In this document: one piece after another, positions 1 to 8,943 of the stretch
Numbering within the stretch: position 1 is the first letter of the stretch
How the letters are laid out: each line of letters starts with the position of its first letter
Origin: Lutibacter litoralis
Lineage (GTDB): Bacteria > Bacteroidota > Bacteroidia > Flavobacteriales > Flavobacteriaceae
DNA: 64,000 nucleotides
Reading direction: 5' to 3'
Assembly: GCF_014646675.1 (NCBI RefSeq)
Contig: NZ_BMNS01000009.1
Span: forward strand, 39,566-103,565
Made by a program: the position numbers and the translations under genes
Notes under the pieces: generated by a model
What the model saw: the letters and a program-made list of their open reading frames with translations, nothing else
Databases searched by the model: none
Told to the model about the DNA's origin: nothing

Positions 1-137
1 CGCAATTGAACTTGAGTTCCTTCACCACAATCAATTAAAAAATGATGGTTTTTAATTTCTAAATATTGCGCGGTAGGATGTGAGTTTACCCGTGGTGTAG
101 CAGAGTGACAACCTAAAATTGTGAGTTTTATACTCAT
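1..137 (-). CDS. rnz: Ribonuclease Z, N-terminal part (cut by window edge)
   Basis: I translated this end of the window by hand. The minus strand from an ATG at 137 reads MSIKLTILGCHSATPR and continues to LIDCGEGTQVQL at the window edge, the typical N-terminus of RNase Z, the metallo-beta-lactamase-fold endonuclease that trims tRNA 3' ends. About 45 codons are present; the metal-binding HxHxDH motif lies outside. The ATG overlaps the TGA of the preceding gene (ATGA, 134-137), so the two are translationally coupled and rnz is the last gene seen in the pyrR operon. The family call is firm because both conserved N-terminal motifs are present. Nothing can be said about the catalytic half. Confidence 0.9.
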   Translation of the reverse strand, partial: MSIKLTILGCHSATPRVNSHPTAQYLEIKNHHFLIDCGEGTQVQL

Positions 138-496
138 CTAATAACCAATCTTTTTGATACAATTTCAGAATCTGATTGTAATGAGTAGATATACATTCCG
201 TTATTTAAGTTATTACGATTAAATAACAAGGAATTAGTACCAGGTTTTGCATTAATTCTTTTGCCAAAGACTGTTTTTCCTACAAGATTTTTAACTGTAA
301 ATTCAACTAATTGATTTTTTGTAGATTTAAAATTAATACGAGTTCTAATAGTTAATGGATTTGGAGATGCGGAAACAGCTGTAAGTGTAGTTGTGGTAGG
401 TTTATCTTTTTTAAGAACATCACGTTTGTCTTTTTCTTGAGCATAAGAAAAAGTAAAAAAAAGTAAAAATGTTATTAAAAGTAATTTTTTCATCAA
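134..496 (-). CDS. Minimal T9SS type A sorting-domain protein
   Basis: This 120-residue protein is almost nothing but export signals. Residues 1-19 are a signal peptide ending at Ala-Gln (FSYAQ). A short charged and threonine-rich linker follows to about residue 42. The remainder matches a type A C-terminal sorting domain of the Bacteroidota type IX secretion system: SPNPL near residue 44, the LVGK turn in the middle, and the final GMYIYSL ... SKRLVIR. Such domains normally end large secreted proteins, and there is no cargo domain here. It sits 14 nt after the STAS-like gene and overlaps rnz by 4 nt, so it is in the pyrR operon. It may be a small surface protein or the relic of a longer one. 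Function unknown. Confidence 0.8.
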   Translation of the reverse strand: MMKKLLLITFLLFFTFSYAQEKDKRDVLKKDKPTTTTLTAVSASPNPLTIRTRINFKSTKNQLVEFTVKNLVGKTVFGKRINAKPGTNSLLFNRNNLNNGMYIYSLQSDSEIVSKRLVIR

Positions 497-510
497 TAAG
501 CCTATTGTTT

Positions 511-843
511 TTAAAATCCTAAATCTCGTTCAATCGCATCCATTTCTATAATGTCTAGCGCTTCTGTAAATGTTGGTACAACATTAATGTCATCTGGAAT
601 TTCATCTATTTCAACTCCTTCAAAAACAATAACAAAACTTGTGCCATTTTGTTTATGCTCCACACTTAACTTCAAAAATAATAATAATTCTTTTAAAGTT
701 GTGTTAATTTTTTCTGAAAAATCTAAAATTAAATGTTCTCCGTTAAAATTAAATATGTTTTTCTCAAGATTATTTAGAAATATATTTATAGATTCTTCAG
801 CTGGTTTTATTAATGTATAGTTTTCAGTTTTGGTTATTTTCAT
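511..843 (-). CDS. STAS-like small cytoplasmic protein
   Basis: The product is 110 residues, without signal peptide or membrane segment, and rich in Glu and Asp. The pattern of short beta strands and helices (EHLILDFSEK, then a helix, then TSFVIVFEGV, then a C-terminal acidic helix) resembles a STAS or anti-sigma-antagonist fold, but I see no clear phosphorylatable serine motif. Its ATG overlaps the stop of pyrB (ATGA, 840-843), and it lies two genes upstream of rnz. To my knowledge similar small proteins sit beside rnz in other flavobacteria and are sometimes mislabelled ribonuclease Z. The operon position supports a real gene; the role is unknown. Confidence 0.75.
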   Translation of the reverse strand: MKITKTENYTLIKPAEESINIFLNNLEKNIFNFNGEHLILDFSEKINTTLKELLLFLKLSVEHKQNGTSFVIVFEGVEIDEIPDDINVVPTFTEALDIIEMDAIERDLGF

Positions 844-1778
844 AGTTTGTGTCTTTCAATTTGCTGCGCCAATAAATAAATTACTGCCATTCTAATAGCA
901 ACACCGTTTTCAACTTGATTTAGTATAATAGATTGATCTGCATCTGCAACATCACTTGTTATTTCAACACCTCTATTTATTGGGCCAGGGTGCATTATAA
1001 CAATTTTCTTGCTAAGTGAATTTAAAAGCTGTTTATTTATTCCAAATAATTGAGTATATTCTCTAGTTGACGGAAAATAATTAATGGCCATACGTTCGTT
1101 CTGTACTCTTAAAACATTCGCAACATCACACCATTCTAATGCCTTTTTTAGGTCGTATTCTACACCCACTTCTAAACTTTCTATATACTTTGGAATTAAC
1201 GTTTTTGGACCGCATACTTTTACTTGCGCACCTTGTAATTTTAAAGCATAAATATTAGACAAGGCAACTCTAGAATGCAAAATATCTCCAATAATCACCA
1301 CTTTTTTACCTGTTACACTTCCTAATTTTTCTCTAATAGAGTAGGAGTCTAAAAGTGCTTGTGTTGGATGTTCGTGTGTGCCATCTCCTGCATTTACAAT
1401 TTTTGCATCTACGTGTTTAGATAAAAAGTCGCACGCACCAACACTTGGATGACGCATTACGATTAAATCAACCTTCATTGATAAAATATTGTTTGCAGTA
1501 TCTATTAATGTTTCTCCTTTTTTTACTGAAGATTGACTTGCAGAAAAGTTAATAACATCGGCAGACAATCGTTTTTCAGCTAATTCAAAAGATAATTTTG
1601 TTCTGGTGCTGTTCTCAAAAAATAAATTTGCAATGGTAATATCTCTTAGTGATGGTACTTTTTTAATAGGACGATTAATTACTTCTTTAAAATGATCTGC
1701 TGTTTCAAAAATTAAATCAATATCACCTCTTTTTAAATGCTTTATTCCTAAAAGATGTTGTACGCTTAACTGACTCAT
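840..1778 (-). CDS. pyrB: Aspartate carbamoyltransferase catalytic subunit
   Basis: This cytosolic enzyme makes N-carbamoyl-aspartate from carbamoyl phosphate and aspartate, the first committed step of pyrimidine synthesis. The 312-residue length is normal for the catalytic chain. Carbamoyl-phosphate contacts are visible: STRT at residues 57-60, a conserved Arg-His pair at 109-110 (MRHPSVGA) and HPTQ at 137-140. The aspartate-binding C-terminal domain contains MHPGPINRG. No pyrI regulatory subunit is nearby. The gene starts 4 nt after pyrR and overlaps the STAS-like gene, so it is part of the pyrR operon and probably shares its promoter. Confidence 0.97.
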   Translation of the reverse strand: MSQLSVQHLLGIKHLKRGDIDLIFETADHFKEVINRPIKKVPSLRDITIANLFFENSTRTKLSFELAEKRLSADVINFSASQSSVKKGETLIDTANNILSMKVDLIVMRHPSVGACDFLSKHVDAKIVNAGDGTHEHPTQALLDSYSIREKLGSVTGKKVVIIGDILHSRVALSNIYALKLQGAQVKVCGPKTLIPKYIESLEVGVEYDLKKALEWCDVANVLRVQNERMAINYFPSTREYTQLFGINKQLLNSLSKKIVIMHPGPINRGVEITSDVADADQSIILNQVENGVAIRMAVIYLLAQQIERHKL

Positions 1779-1782
1779 GTAA

Positions 1783-2322
1783 TTAATTATTTAAAATATA
1801 AACGGCATCTTTACCGTCTTTTTCTTTCCAATTTACGGTAACTCTTTCTTCATTTATAACATCAACTTGTCTTCCTCTATAATTTGGTTGAATTGGTAAA
1901 TGTCTACTAAATCTTCTATCTATTAAAACTAGTAATTCAATATCAATAGGTCTTCCAAAGGACTGTATTGCAGTTAATGCAGCTCTAATACTTCTGCCAG
2001 AAAATAAAACATCATCTATAAAAACAACATTTTTATCTTCAACAATAAAATTAATATTGGTTTTGTTGGCTTCAATTGGTTCACCACGTCTTCTAAAATC
2101 ATCTCTGTAAAAAGTAATATCTAGTTGTCCTAGTTTTACTTCAGGAATATTATAATCTTCTTTTAAAATTGAAACCAATCTTTCTGCCAAATAAACTCCT
2201 CTTGGTTGAATACCGATTAAAACAGTATTTTCAAAATTATTATGATTTTCAATTAACTGACACGCTAATCGATGTAATATTATGTGAATTTCTTTAGAGT
2301 TAAGTAGAATTTTTTTGCCCAT
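1783..2322 (-). CDS. pyrR: PyrR: pyrimidine operon regulator / uracil phosphoribosyltransferase
   Basis: PyrR proteins have a type I phosphoribosyltransferase fold; in Firmicutes they bind pyr mRNA and attenuate transcription in response to UMP. The PRPP-binding loop is visible as FIDDVLFSGRS near residues 102-112, and IQPRG near residue 39 is also typical. An upstream ATG at 2337 adds five residues, but I prefer the ATG at 2322 (MGKKILLNSKE): it fits the family N-terminus and leaves about 20 nt between the predicted transcription start and the ATG. First gene of the operon with pyrB. No attenuator hairpin is visible in the leader, so the RNA-binding role may not apply here. Confidence 0.93.
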   Translation of the reverse strand: MGKKILLNSKEIHIILHRLACQLIENHNNFENTVLIGIQPRGVYLAERLVSILKEDYNIPEVKLGQLDITFYRDDFRRRGEPIEANKTNINFIVEDKNVVFIDDVLFSGRSIRAALTAIQSFGRPIDIELLVLIDRRFSRHLPIQPNYRGRQVDVINEERVTVNWKEKDGKDAVYILNN

Positions 2323-2348
2323 TGCAATACCAAACATTGTTTGGAATA

Positions 2349-2356
2349 CAAATATA
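2349..2356 (-). promoter_or_regulatory. Predicted -7 box of the pyrR operon
   Basis: The minus strand reads TATATTTG, a full match to the Bacteroidota -7 consensus TAnnTTTG. It lies 27 nt upstream of the chosen pyrR ATG. No convincing -33 TTG is present at the usual spacing, so the call rests on the -7 box and its position. Confidence 0.5.
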
Positions 2357-2461
2357 ATGCATTTTGTTAATTAATTTGTTAAAAACATTTAGAACTTACT
2401 ATTAAATTAAGCATTTGTTCTTGTACTTTTATTTTTGTAGTATTTAATTATATTTTAATAT

Positions 2462-3859
2462 ATGTCTTTAACTCCAAAAGAAAATAATTTACCTTTAACT
2501 AAGTTCGAATCAATGCTAAAAACCAATAGTGTTTATTTTTTCGATTCTATTGAGTTCGAGGAAATTATACATTTTTATATAGATTCAGGAAAAATTTCTT
2601 TAGCAAAAAAAGCAATAGTTTTGGGTTTAAAACAACATCCAAACTCAATTTTGCTAAAATTATTAAGGGCTGAGTTAATGATTTTTGATGGTGAATTTGA
2701 TAAGGCTGCTAGTTTATTAAAAGATTTACAAGCCATAGAACCTACTAATGAAGAGATTTATGTGCAGCAAGCTAGTATTTTTTCTAAAAAAGACAAACAT
2801 CAGCAAGCTATAGACGCTTTGAAAATTGCTTTATTATACACAGATGATGAAGCCGATATTTTAGCCATGATTGGTATGGAATATTTGTTTTTAGATAATT
2901 TTGATGAAGCTAGATTAAATTTTGCAAAATGTTTAAAGGTAGATTTTGATGATTATTCTTCACTTTACAATGTTATTTATTGTTTTGATATGCAAAGCCA
3001 ACATGCAGAAGCTATTGAATATTTGAATGAATATATTGATAAAGATCCTTACAGCGAAGTTGCTTGGCATCAATTAGGAAGACAATATTTTATTTTAGAA
3101 AATTATACAGAAGCATTAAGAGCTTTTGATTATGCCGTATTAATTGATGAATTTTTTGTTGGTGCATATTTAGAAAAAGCTAAAACCTTAGAGCAGCTTA
3201 AAGAATATAATGAAGCTATAGAAAATTATAAAATTACAATAGATTTAGATGATCCAACATCTTTTGTTTACTTGAGAATTGGGGAATGTTACGAAAAGCT
3301 AAATCGTTCTTCTTTAGCAATACAGTATTATAAAAAGGCCGTGCATGAAGACCCATTGCTAGATAAAGCGTGGTTGGCAATAGCAGAAATTAGTATTGTA
3401 AATAAAAACTATTACAAGGCACTTTTTTACATTAATAAGGCTATAGAAATAGACGAAAAAAATAGTTTATATTGGAGAAAATATGCTGAAATTAATCTAA
3501 AGTTAAGCTTTTTTGAAGAAGCTGTAAGAGCATTTCAAAATTGTATCTTATTGCAAGATTTTGATATTGCAATTTGGGTTGGTTTAAGCGATGTACTTTG
3601 TTACTTAGGTGATTATAAAGATGCGTTAATTAATTTACAAAAAGCATCAAAAGTTTTTAAAGATTTTGCAGAATTGGAATATAGACTTAGTGGTATTTAT
3701 TTTAAAATTAGCAATTTTTCAAAAGGAAAAGAACATTTAATTAATGCCTTAATTATTGATTTTGAATACCATAATGAAATTAAAGATTTATTTCCAGAAG
3801 TTTATAAAATGCAAGAGGTTTTAGATATAATAAACGATTTCAAAAATACTTCATTTTAA
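2462..3859 (+). CDS. Tetratricopeptide repeat protein
   Basis: The 465-residue protein is a nearly continuous array of about 34-residue helix-turn-helix TPR units from roughly residue 35 to 430. Repeated A-x-x-x-Y/F patterns and acidic turns are visible, for example in EAIENYKITIDLDDP and LAIQYYKKAVHEDP. No signal peptide or membrane helix is visible, so it is probably a cytoplasmic scaffold. TPRs mediate protein-protein contacts; the partner is unknown. It is transcribed divergently from pyrR, and the next gene follows after 33 nt. A -7-like TATTTTTG at 2430-2437 lies 25 nt upstream of the ATG. Confidence 0.88.
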   Translation: MSLTPKENNLPLTKFESMLKTNSVYFFDSIEFEEIIHFYIDSGKISLAKKAIVLGLKQHPNSILLKLLRAELMIFDGEFDKAASLLKDLQAIEPTNEEIYVQQASIFSKKDKHQQAIDALKIALLYTDDEADILAMIGMEYLFLDNFDEARLNFAKCLKVDFDDYSSLYNVIYCFDMQSQHAEAIEYLNEYIDKDPYSEVAWHQLGRQYFILENYTEALRAFDYAVLIDEFFVGAYLEKAKTLEQLKEYNEAIENYKITIDLDDPTSFVYLRIGECYEKLNRSSLAIQYYKKAVHEDPLLDKAWLAIAEISIVNKNYYKALFYINKAIEIDEKNSLYWRKYAEINLKLSFFEEAVRAFQNCILLQDFDIAIWVGLSDVLCYLGDYKDALINLQKASKVFKDFAELEYRLSGIYFKISNFSKGKEHLINALIIDFEYHNEIKDLFPEVYKMQEVLDIINDFKNTSF

Positions 3860-3892
3860 AATATTACATTTGTCTTTTAAGATAAAAGACAG

Positions 3893-4825
3893 ATGCAACA
3901 AAGAAATTTAATTCATTATTTAGTAATTACACTTAAGGGAATGGCTATGGGAGCTGCCGATGTAGTTCCAGGAGTTTCTGGAGGAACAATAGCATTTATT
4001 TCTGGTATTTACGAAGAATTACTAACCTCAATAAGTGGTATTAAATTTTCTTCAATTAGATTAATAAAGGAGAGAGGGTTTAAAGTTTTCTGGAAAACTA
4101 TAAATGGCAATTTTTTAGTGGCACTTGTAATCGGTATTTTTATAAGTATTCTTTCATTAGCAAAGTTAATTTCTTGGTTATTGGAAAACGAACCAATACT
4201 TGTATGGTCTTTCTTTTTTGGATTGGTTTTAGCAAGTATTTTATTTATAGGAAAACAAATAACAAAATGGAGTATTTTAGCAGTATTGTTGTTTTTAATT
4301 GGTGCTGTAATTGCTTATTATATTACAACATTGCAGCCATTGGTATCTGAGAATTCATCACCTTTATTTTTGTTTATTGCAGGTGCTTTGGCAATTTGTG
4401 CAATGATTTTACCAGGAATATCGGGTTCATTTATTTTAGTGTTATTAGGCGCATATAAACCAGTATTAGACGCTATTCATGACAGAGATTTTAAACTGCT
4501 TGCAATTTTAGGAGCTGGAGCAATTATTGGATTGTTATCCTTTTCTAAAGTACTGAAATGGCTGTTTAATCATTATAAAAATTTAACGTTGGCGCTTTTA
4601 ACAGGTTTTATTTTAGGTTCTTTAAATAAAATTTGGCCATGGAAAGAAACATTAACTTGGCGCACAAATTCTCATGGCGTAAAAGTGCCTTTCAACGAAC
4701 AGAGTATTTCTCCTTTCTCGTTTCAAGGAGATGCAGAATTAACAATGGCAATTGTATTAGCAATAATTGGGTTTGCAGTAATTATTATTTTAGAAAAAGT
4801 AGCAAAAATATCGGCATCACATTAA
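3893..4825 (+). CDS. DUF368 (PopT-like) polyprenyl-phosphate translocase, copy 1
   Basis: This 310-residue polytopic membrane protein has about eight hydrophobic segments. Two inverted glycine-rich signatures mark the DUF368 family: GAADVVPGVSGGT near residue 20 and MILPGISGSF near residue 170. Members of this family (PopT) were recently shown to recycle undecaprenyl phosphate across the cytoplasmic membrane for cell-wall and polysaccharide synthesis. A paralogue follows after only 3 nt. The family call is secure from the paired motifs; the lipid-carrier role is inferred from the family. Confidence 0.9.
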   Translation: MQQRNLIHYLVITLKGMAMGAADVVPGVSGGTIAFISGIYEELLTSISGIKFSSIRLIKERGFKVFWKTINGNFLVALVIGIFISILSLAKLISWLLENEPILVWSFFFGLVLASILFIGKQITKWSILAVLLFLIGAVIAYYITTLQPLVSENSSPLFLFIAGALAICAMILPGISGSFILVLLGAYKPVLDAIHDRDFKLLAILGAGAIIGLLSFSKVLKWLFNHYKNLTLALLTGFILGSLNKIWPWKETLTWRTNSHGVKVPFNEQSISPFSFQGDAELTMAIVLAIIGFAVIIILEKVAKISASH

Positions 4826-4828
4826 TTT

Positions 4829-5851
4829 ATGACAAGAGAACGTAGTTTACTAGATAAATTTTTCCTTTTTTTAAAAGGACTTTCAATGGGAGCAGCCAAT
4901 AAAGTTCCCGGCGTATCTGGTGGTACAGTTTCTTTTGTGTTAGGTTTTTATGAAGAAATGATTTATTCTTTTAGAAAAATCAACTACAAAGCCCTTTTAC
5001 TACTTATAAATGGCAGATTTAAAGGTTTTTATAATTATACAAATACAACCTTCTTAATTTTGGTTTTTGGAGGAAGTATGTTTAGTTACTTTACGGTTTC
5101 TTTAGCTTTAGATTATCTTTTAGAAGTATATGAATTGTATGTGTGGAGCGCATTTTTTGGAATGATATTGGGATCAATATTTTATATTTCAAAAGACTTT
5201 AATGATTGGAATACTAAAAATATAGTTGTAATGATTATTGGTGTATTACTAGGTATTGCAATTAGTTTTATGAGTCCTGCAAAAGAAAATGACAACCTTT
5301 GGTTCGTTTTTGTTTGTGGAATAATTGGTGTTTCGGGAATGACACTTCCTGGTTTATCTGGTTCTTTTATCCTTATTCTAATGGGTAATTATGTGTTACT
5401 CCTTGTAGATTCTGTTGCTGTTTTATTTAAAACACTAACCGAGGTTTTTACGGGAGATTTTAGCTTTATGGATAGTGAAGAAAGAATCCGTTACCTAAAA
5501 ATAATAGCTACTTTTACTGGTGGTTCAGCGTTTGGATTGATTGTTACCTCACATATTTTAGGATATGTTTTAAAACGTTGGCATCAAATTGTAACAGCAA
5601 TAATTATTGGATTTATTGCGGGTTCTTTAGGTATAGTTTGGCCTTGGAAAAAAGAGGTTTATAAAATTGAAAATGGTGTAAATTTGTTAGACGCCAAAGG
5701 AAATAAAGTAATTGAAAATTTTGAAAGGTATTTTCCAGATTTTTATAATAACGAAACTTGGATAGCTATATTTTTTATAGTTGTTGGAGCGGTAATTATT
5801 TTACTTATTGATAAATATGGTGCAGAACGTAAAGAATATATAGATGAATAA
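4829..5851 (+). CDS. DUF368 (PopT-like) polyprenyl-phosphate translocase, copy 2
   Basis: The 340-residue paralogue of the preceding gene keeps both family signatures, GAANKVPGVSGGT near residue 21 and MTLPGLSGSF near residue 171. It differs in the loops, with an extra acidic stretch around residue 205. Start and stop are tightly packed with its neighbours: 3 nt after copy 1 and an 8-nt overlap with aroE. Identity to copy 1 is clearly partial, so the duplication is old. The two may form a heteromer or serve different polyprenyl carriers; this is inference. Confidence 0.9.
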   Translation: MTRERSLLDKFFLFLKGLSMGAANKVPGVSGGTVSFVLGFYEEMIYSFRKINYKALLLLINGRFKGFYNYTNTTFLILVFGGSMFSYFTVSLALDYLLEVYELYVWSAFFGMILGSIFYISKDFNDWNTKNIVVMIIGVLLGIAISFMSPAKENDNLWFVFVCGIIGVSGMTLPGLSGSFILILMGNYVLLLVDSVAVLFKTLTEVFTGDFSFMDSEERIRYLKIIATFTGGSAFGLIVTSHILGYVLKRWHQIVTAIIIGFIAGSLGIVWPWKKEVYKIENGVNLLDAKGNKVIENFERYFPDFYNNETWIAIFFIVVGAVIILLIDKYGAERKEYIDE

Positions 5852-6590
5852 CCGTACAAAGTTTGGTTTATTAGGAAAAGATATTTCCTATTCTTTTTCA
5901 AGAAAATATTTTTCTGAAAAGTTTAAAAAATTAGGTTTAACTACTTTAGAGTATAGTAATATGGACATTCCTGAGATTGAAGAATTTCCATTTCTTTTGT
6001 ACCATAGAGAGCATGAATATAGAGGTATAAACGTAACCATTCCTTACAAAGAATCTGTAATGCGTTATTTAAATGAAATAGATTCTAATGCTAAAAAAAT
6101 TGGAGCAGTAAATACCATTAAAGTAACGGATGATAACAAGTTAGTAGGGTATAATACAGATTATTATGGTTTTTTAAACTCATTAAAACCATTATTAAAA
6201 CCACATCATAAAAAAGCATTAATATTAGGAACTGGAGGAGCTTCAAAAGCAATTGCTTATGCTTTACAAGAATTAAATATTGAGTATAAATTTGTTTCTA
6301 GAAGGTTAGGAGATAGCAATTTTATTTACTCAGTTTTAAATCAGCAGATAATTGAAGAATATCCTATAATTATCAATTGTACACCTATTGGAACCCATCC
6401 CAATATTGAGGATGCTCCAGAGATTCCATACCAATTCATTTCAAAAAAACATTTATTGTTTGATTTAATCTACAATCCGTCTGAAAGTAAATTTTTACAA
6501 AAAGGAAAAAGTCAAGGAGCTATAATTAAGAATGGTTATGAAATGCTTGAGCTTCAAGCTGAAAAATCGTGGGAGATATGGAATACATAG
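5844..6590 (+). CDS. aroE: Shikimate dehydrogenase
   Basis: AroE reduces 3-dehydroshikimate to shikimate with NADPH in the aromatic amino acid pathway. The 248-residue chain is at the short end for the family. Substrate-site residues are visible: the SYSFS motif at residues 14-18, the catalytic Lys in NVTIPYKE near 68, and the Asp in GYNTDYYGF near 105. The dinucleotide loop is GTGGASKA near 129. The C-terminus ends in GYEMLELQA, with the conserved Gln. The start overlaps the DUF368 gene by 8 nt, so it is in that operon. No other aro genes are in the window. Confidence 0.96.
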   Translation: MNNRTKFGLLGKDISYSFSRKYFSEKFKKLGLTTLEYSNMDIPEIEEFPFLLYHREHEYRGINVTIPYKESVMRYLNEIDSNAKKIGAVNTIKVTDDNKLVGYNTDYYGFLNSLKPLLKPHHKKALILGTGGASKAIAYALQELNIEYKFVSRRLGDSNFIYSVLNQQIIEEYPIIINCTPIGTHPNIEDAPEIPYQFISKKHLLFDLIYNPSESKFLQKGKSQGAIIKNGYEMLELQAEKSWEIWNT

Positions 6591-6714
6591 AAAAAAACAC
6601 GAAAATTTAACGCAACTTTTAGAGTTTCTTTGAATCTTGTATAAAATAGTATTTTGTCATACTATTATTTAAAATTATTAATGAATATAATTAGTGAACC
6701 TTAAACATTATAAT

Positions 6715-8778
6715 ATGTTAGACCAAGAAGAAAAATTACCAGTACAAGAAAGCAATTCAACAGATTCAAAAGATCAGTCTAAAGATTCTAAAACAGAAAT
6801 TAATGCTGAAACAACAGCTAAAATTGAAGATAAATTAGAGGTTGAAATAAAGGAAGAAGCAGAAACTACAGAAGTGACAACATCAAAAGCAACTGTCGTA
6901 GATGAAGCGAAGCCTGAAATAAGCGAAGAAACTAAAGCAGAAATCACGCCTGAAACACCTGTTAAACCTGAAATTAAAGAAGGCAGTAATTCAGATAAAG
7001 CTATAGATGAAATTGATAATAAGATTGCTGAAAGTTCTGAGAAAAGCGAGCATCAGGAAATTGAAATGGAAGATTATGAGAGTTTGAGTTTAGATGAATT
7101 AGTTGCAGAATTAGGTAAACTTGTTAAAGAAGGTCAGGTTCAAAGTATAAACAGTAATGTAAATAAAATTAAAAGTATTTTTAACCTAAAGTTTGGTAAA
7201 CTTTTAAAAGCTGAAAAGGAGAAATTTTTAGCTGAAGGTGGAAATATCATAGATTTTCAATATAACAATCCAATAAAATCTACATACAATAGCTTTCTTT
7301 ATGATTTTAAAATTAAAAGAAACGAATTTTATGCAAATCAAGATGCTAAATTAAATTCTAATTTAGAAGAAAAGTTAGAGCTTATAGAAAATTTAAAACA
7401 TTTAATAGATAATGCAGAGGGTGCAACTATGTATAAAATGTTTAAAGATATTCAAACTAAATGGGTGGCTATTGGTCCAATTCCAAGAGCTAAATACAAC
7501 GATACTTGGAGAACTTATCAACACCACGTAGAACGTTTTTACGATTTATTACATTTAAGCAACGATTTAAGAGATTTAGATTTTAAGCATAATCTAGAAG
7601 AAAAACTAAAACTAATTGATAGAGCTGAAGCATTGTTGGAGTTAGAAGATGTAAATACAGCATTTAAAGAATTGCAGGTTTTGCATAAACTGTGGAAAGA
7701 AGATATTGGGCCTGTTGCTAGAGAAAATAGAGAAGAGGTTTGGGAGCGTTTTAGCGAAGTGACAAAAAAAATACATGACAATCGTCATGAATTTTTTAAG
7801 GATATGAAATCTAAGTTTGAAGGAAATATAGATAAAAAATTAGAAGTAATTACTGCAATTGAGGCGATTGCTATTTCTAAGAACAATTCGAGAGCAGATT
7901 GGCAAAAAAGTATAAAAGAGTTAGAGGTTTTACGAAATAAATTTTTCAGTATTGGTCAGGTACCAAGAGCAAAAAGCGATCAGATTTGGTCTAAATTTAA
8001 AGATGCAACACGTAAATTTAATGTTGAAAAAAATAAATTCTTTAAAAATATAAAGAAAGAGCATTTAGAAAATTTAAACCTAAAAAAGGCATTAATTGAA
8101 AAGGCGGTTGCTTTAAAAGATAGCGAAGATTGGGATACTACAACTGAGGTAATGAAAAGAATTCAGTCTGACTGGAAAAAGATTGGACACGTTCCTAGAA
8201 AATATTCAGATAAGCTTTGGAAAGAATTTAAAGATGCTTGTAATCATTATTTTGATCGATTACACAAAAATCAAGATATTGGTAACAAAGAACAAATTGA
8301 AGTTTTAAATAAGAAGAAAGATCTTTTAAGTACTATTAAAGAAGCTATTGGAGATTCATCTGAAATTTCTATTGATACTTTAAATGGATATGTTAGTGAT
8401 TGGCGTGAGCTAGGAAGAGTGCCTTATGAAATGCGACATATTGAAGTTAAATTCAATAAATTATTAGATAAAGTTGTTGACAATAGTGATGCTATTGAAA
8501 AACAAGATATTGAAATGATTAAATTTAAGAACTTAGTCAATAGTTATTTAGAACAAAAAAATTATAGAAAATTAGATTCTGAACAATTATTTATTAGAAA
8601 GAAAATTGATGAAACAATACGTGAAATTCAACAATTAGAAAATAATATTGGTTTTATTTCAAATGTATCGGAGGATAATCCTTTAGTGCAGAACGTACGT
8701 AAACAAATAGATGTTTATAAAGAAAAATTAGAAATTTGGAAAGATAAATTGAACTATTTAAAAGAACTTGAAAGTTAA
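6715..8778 (+). CDS. DUF349 repeat protein
   Basis: The ATG at 6715 (MLDQEEKLP) is preferred to a GTG seven codons upstream. The first 125 residues are low-complexity, rich in Glu, Lys, Thr and Ala and probably disordered. The remainder holds about five DUF349 repeats, each with a W-x-x-I/L-G-x-V/I-P-R core (WVAIGPIPRAK, FFSIGQVPRAK, DWKKIGHVPRK, DWRELGRVPYE and a divergent one). It is helical and probably coiled-coil, without a signal peptide. DUF349 proteins are common in Bacteroidota and have no established biochemical role. It stands alone, with a strong terminator behind it. Confidence 0.9.
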   Translation: MLDQEEKLPVQESNSTDSKDQSKDSKTEINAETTAKIEDKLEVEIKEEAETTEVTTSKATVVDEAKPEISEETKAEITPETPVKPEIKEGSNSDKAIDEIDNKIAESSEKSEHQEIEMEDYESLSLDELVAELGKLVKEGQVQSINSNVNKIKSIFNLKFGKLLKAEKEKFLAEGGNIIDFQYNNPIKSTYNSFLYDFKIKRNEFYANQDAKLNSNLEEKLELIENLKHLIDNAEGATMYKMFKDIQTKWVAIGPIPRAKYNDTWRTYQHHVERFYDLLHLSNDLRDLDFKHNLEEKLKLIDRAEALLELEDVNTAFKELQVLHKLWKEDIGPVARENREEVWERFSEVTKKIHDNRHEFFKDMKSKFEGNIDKKLEVITAIEAIAISKNNSRADWQKSIKELEVLRNKFFSIGQVPRAKSDQIWSKFKDATRKFNVEKNKFFKNIKKEHLENLNLKKALIEKAVALKDSEDWDTTTEVMKRIQSDWKKIGHVPRKYSDKLWKEFKDACNHYFDRLHKNQDIGNKEQIEVLNKKKDLLSTIKEAIGDSSEISIDTLNGYVSDWRELGRVPYEMRHIEVKFNKLLDKVVDNSDAIEKQDIEMIKFKNLVNSYLEQKNYRKLDSEQLFIRKKIDETIREIQQLENNIGFISNVSEDNPLVQNVRKQIDVYKEKLEIWKDKLNYLKELES

Positions 8779-8850
8779 AAAGGTATTTATAATTAGTTTT
8801 ATTATAAAGAATTATAAAGTTAATTAGAAGTTATAAATGGTGTTATTAGA

Positions 8851-8882
8851 AAGTCAATTGAAATTAATTTCAATTGACTTTT
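8851..8882 (+). terminator. Rho-independent terminator after the DUF349 gene
   Basis: A perfect 16-bp inverted repeat (AAAGTCAATTGAAATT and its complement) is directly followed by a run of T. It lies 72 nt after the DUF349 stop on the plus strand. It may also serve the convergent exonuclease gene. Confidence 0.8.
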
Positions 8883-8943
8883 TTTGTTACTAAAATTTTC
8901 AGAAACTTAATTGTAAAAGCTTATAAATTGTATGAATAAAAAG

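Noticed and set aside
551..820. Plus-strand reading frame of 89 codons opposite the STAS-like gene
   Set aside because: It is antisense to a gene in a coupled operon and its amino acids are Ser- and Asn-rich without any domain.
6645..6666. Hairpin AATAGTAT/ATACTATT after aroE as a terminator
   Set aside because: Only eight AT-rich pairs and no T run; too weak to call.
7539..7781. Minus-strand reading frame inside the DUF349 gene
   Set aside because: Shadow of repetitive helical codons; no start signal or family.
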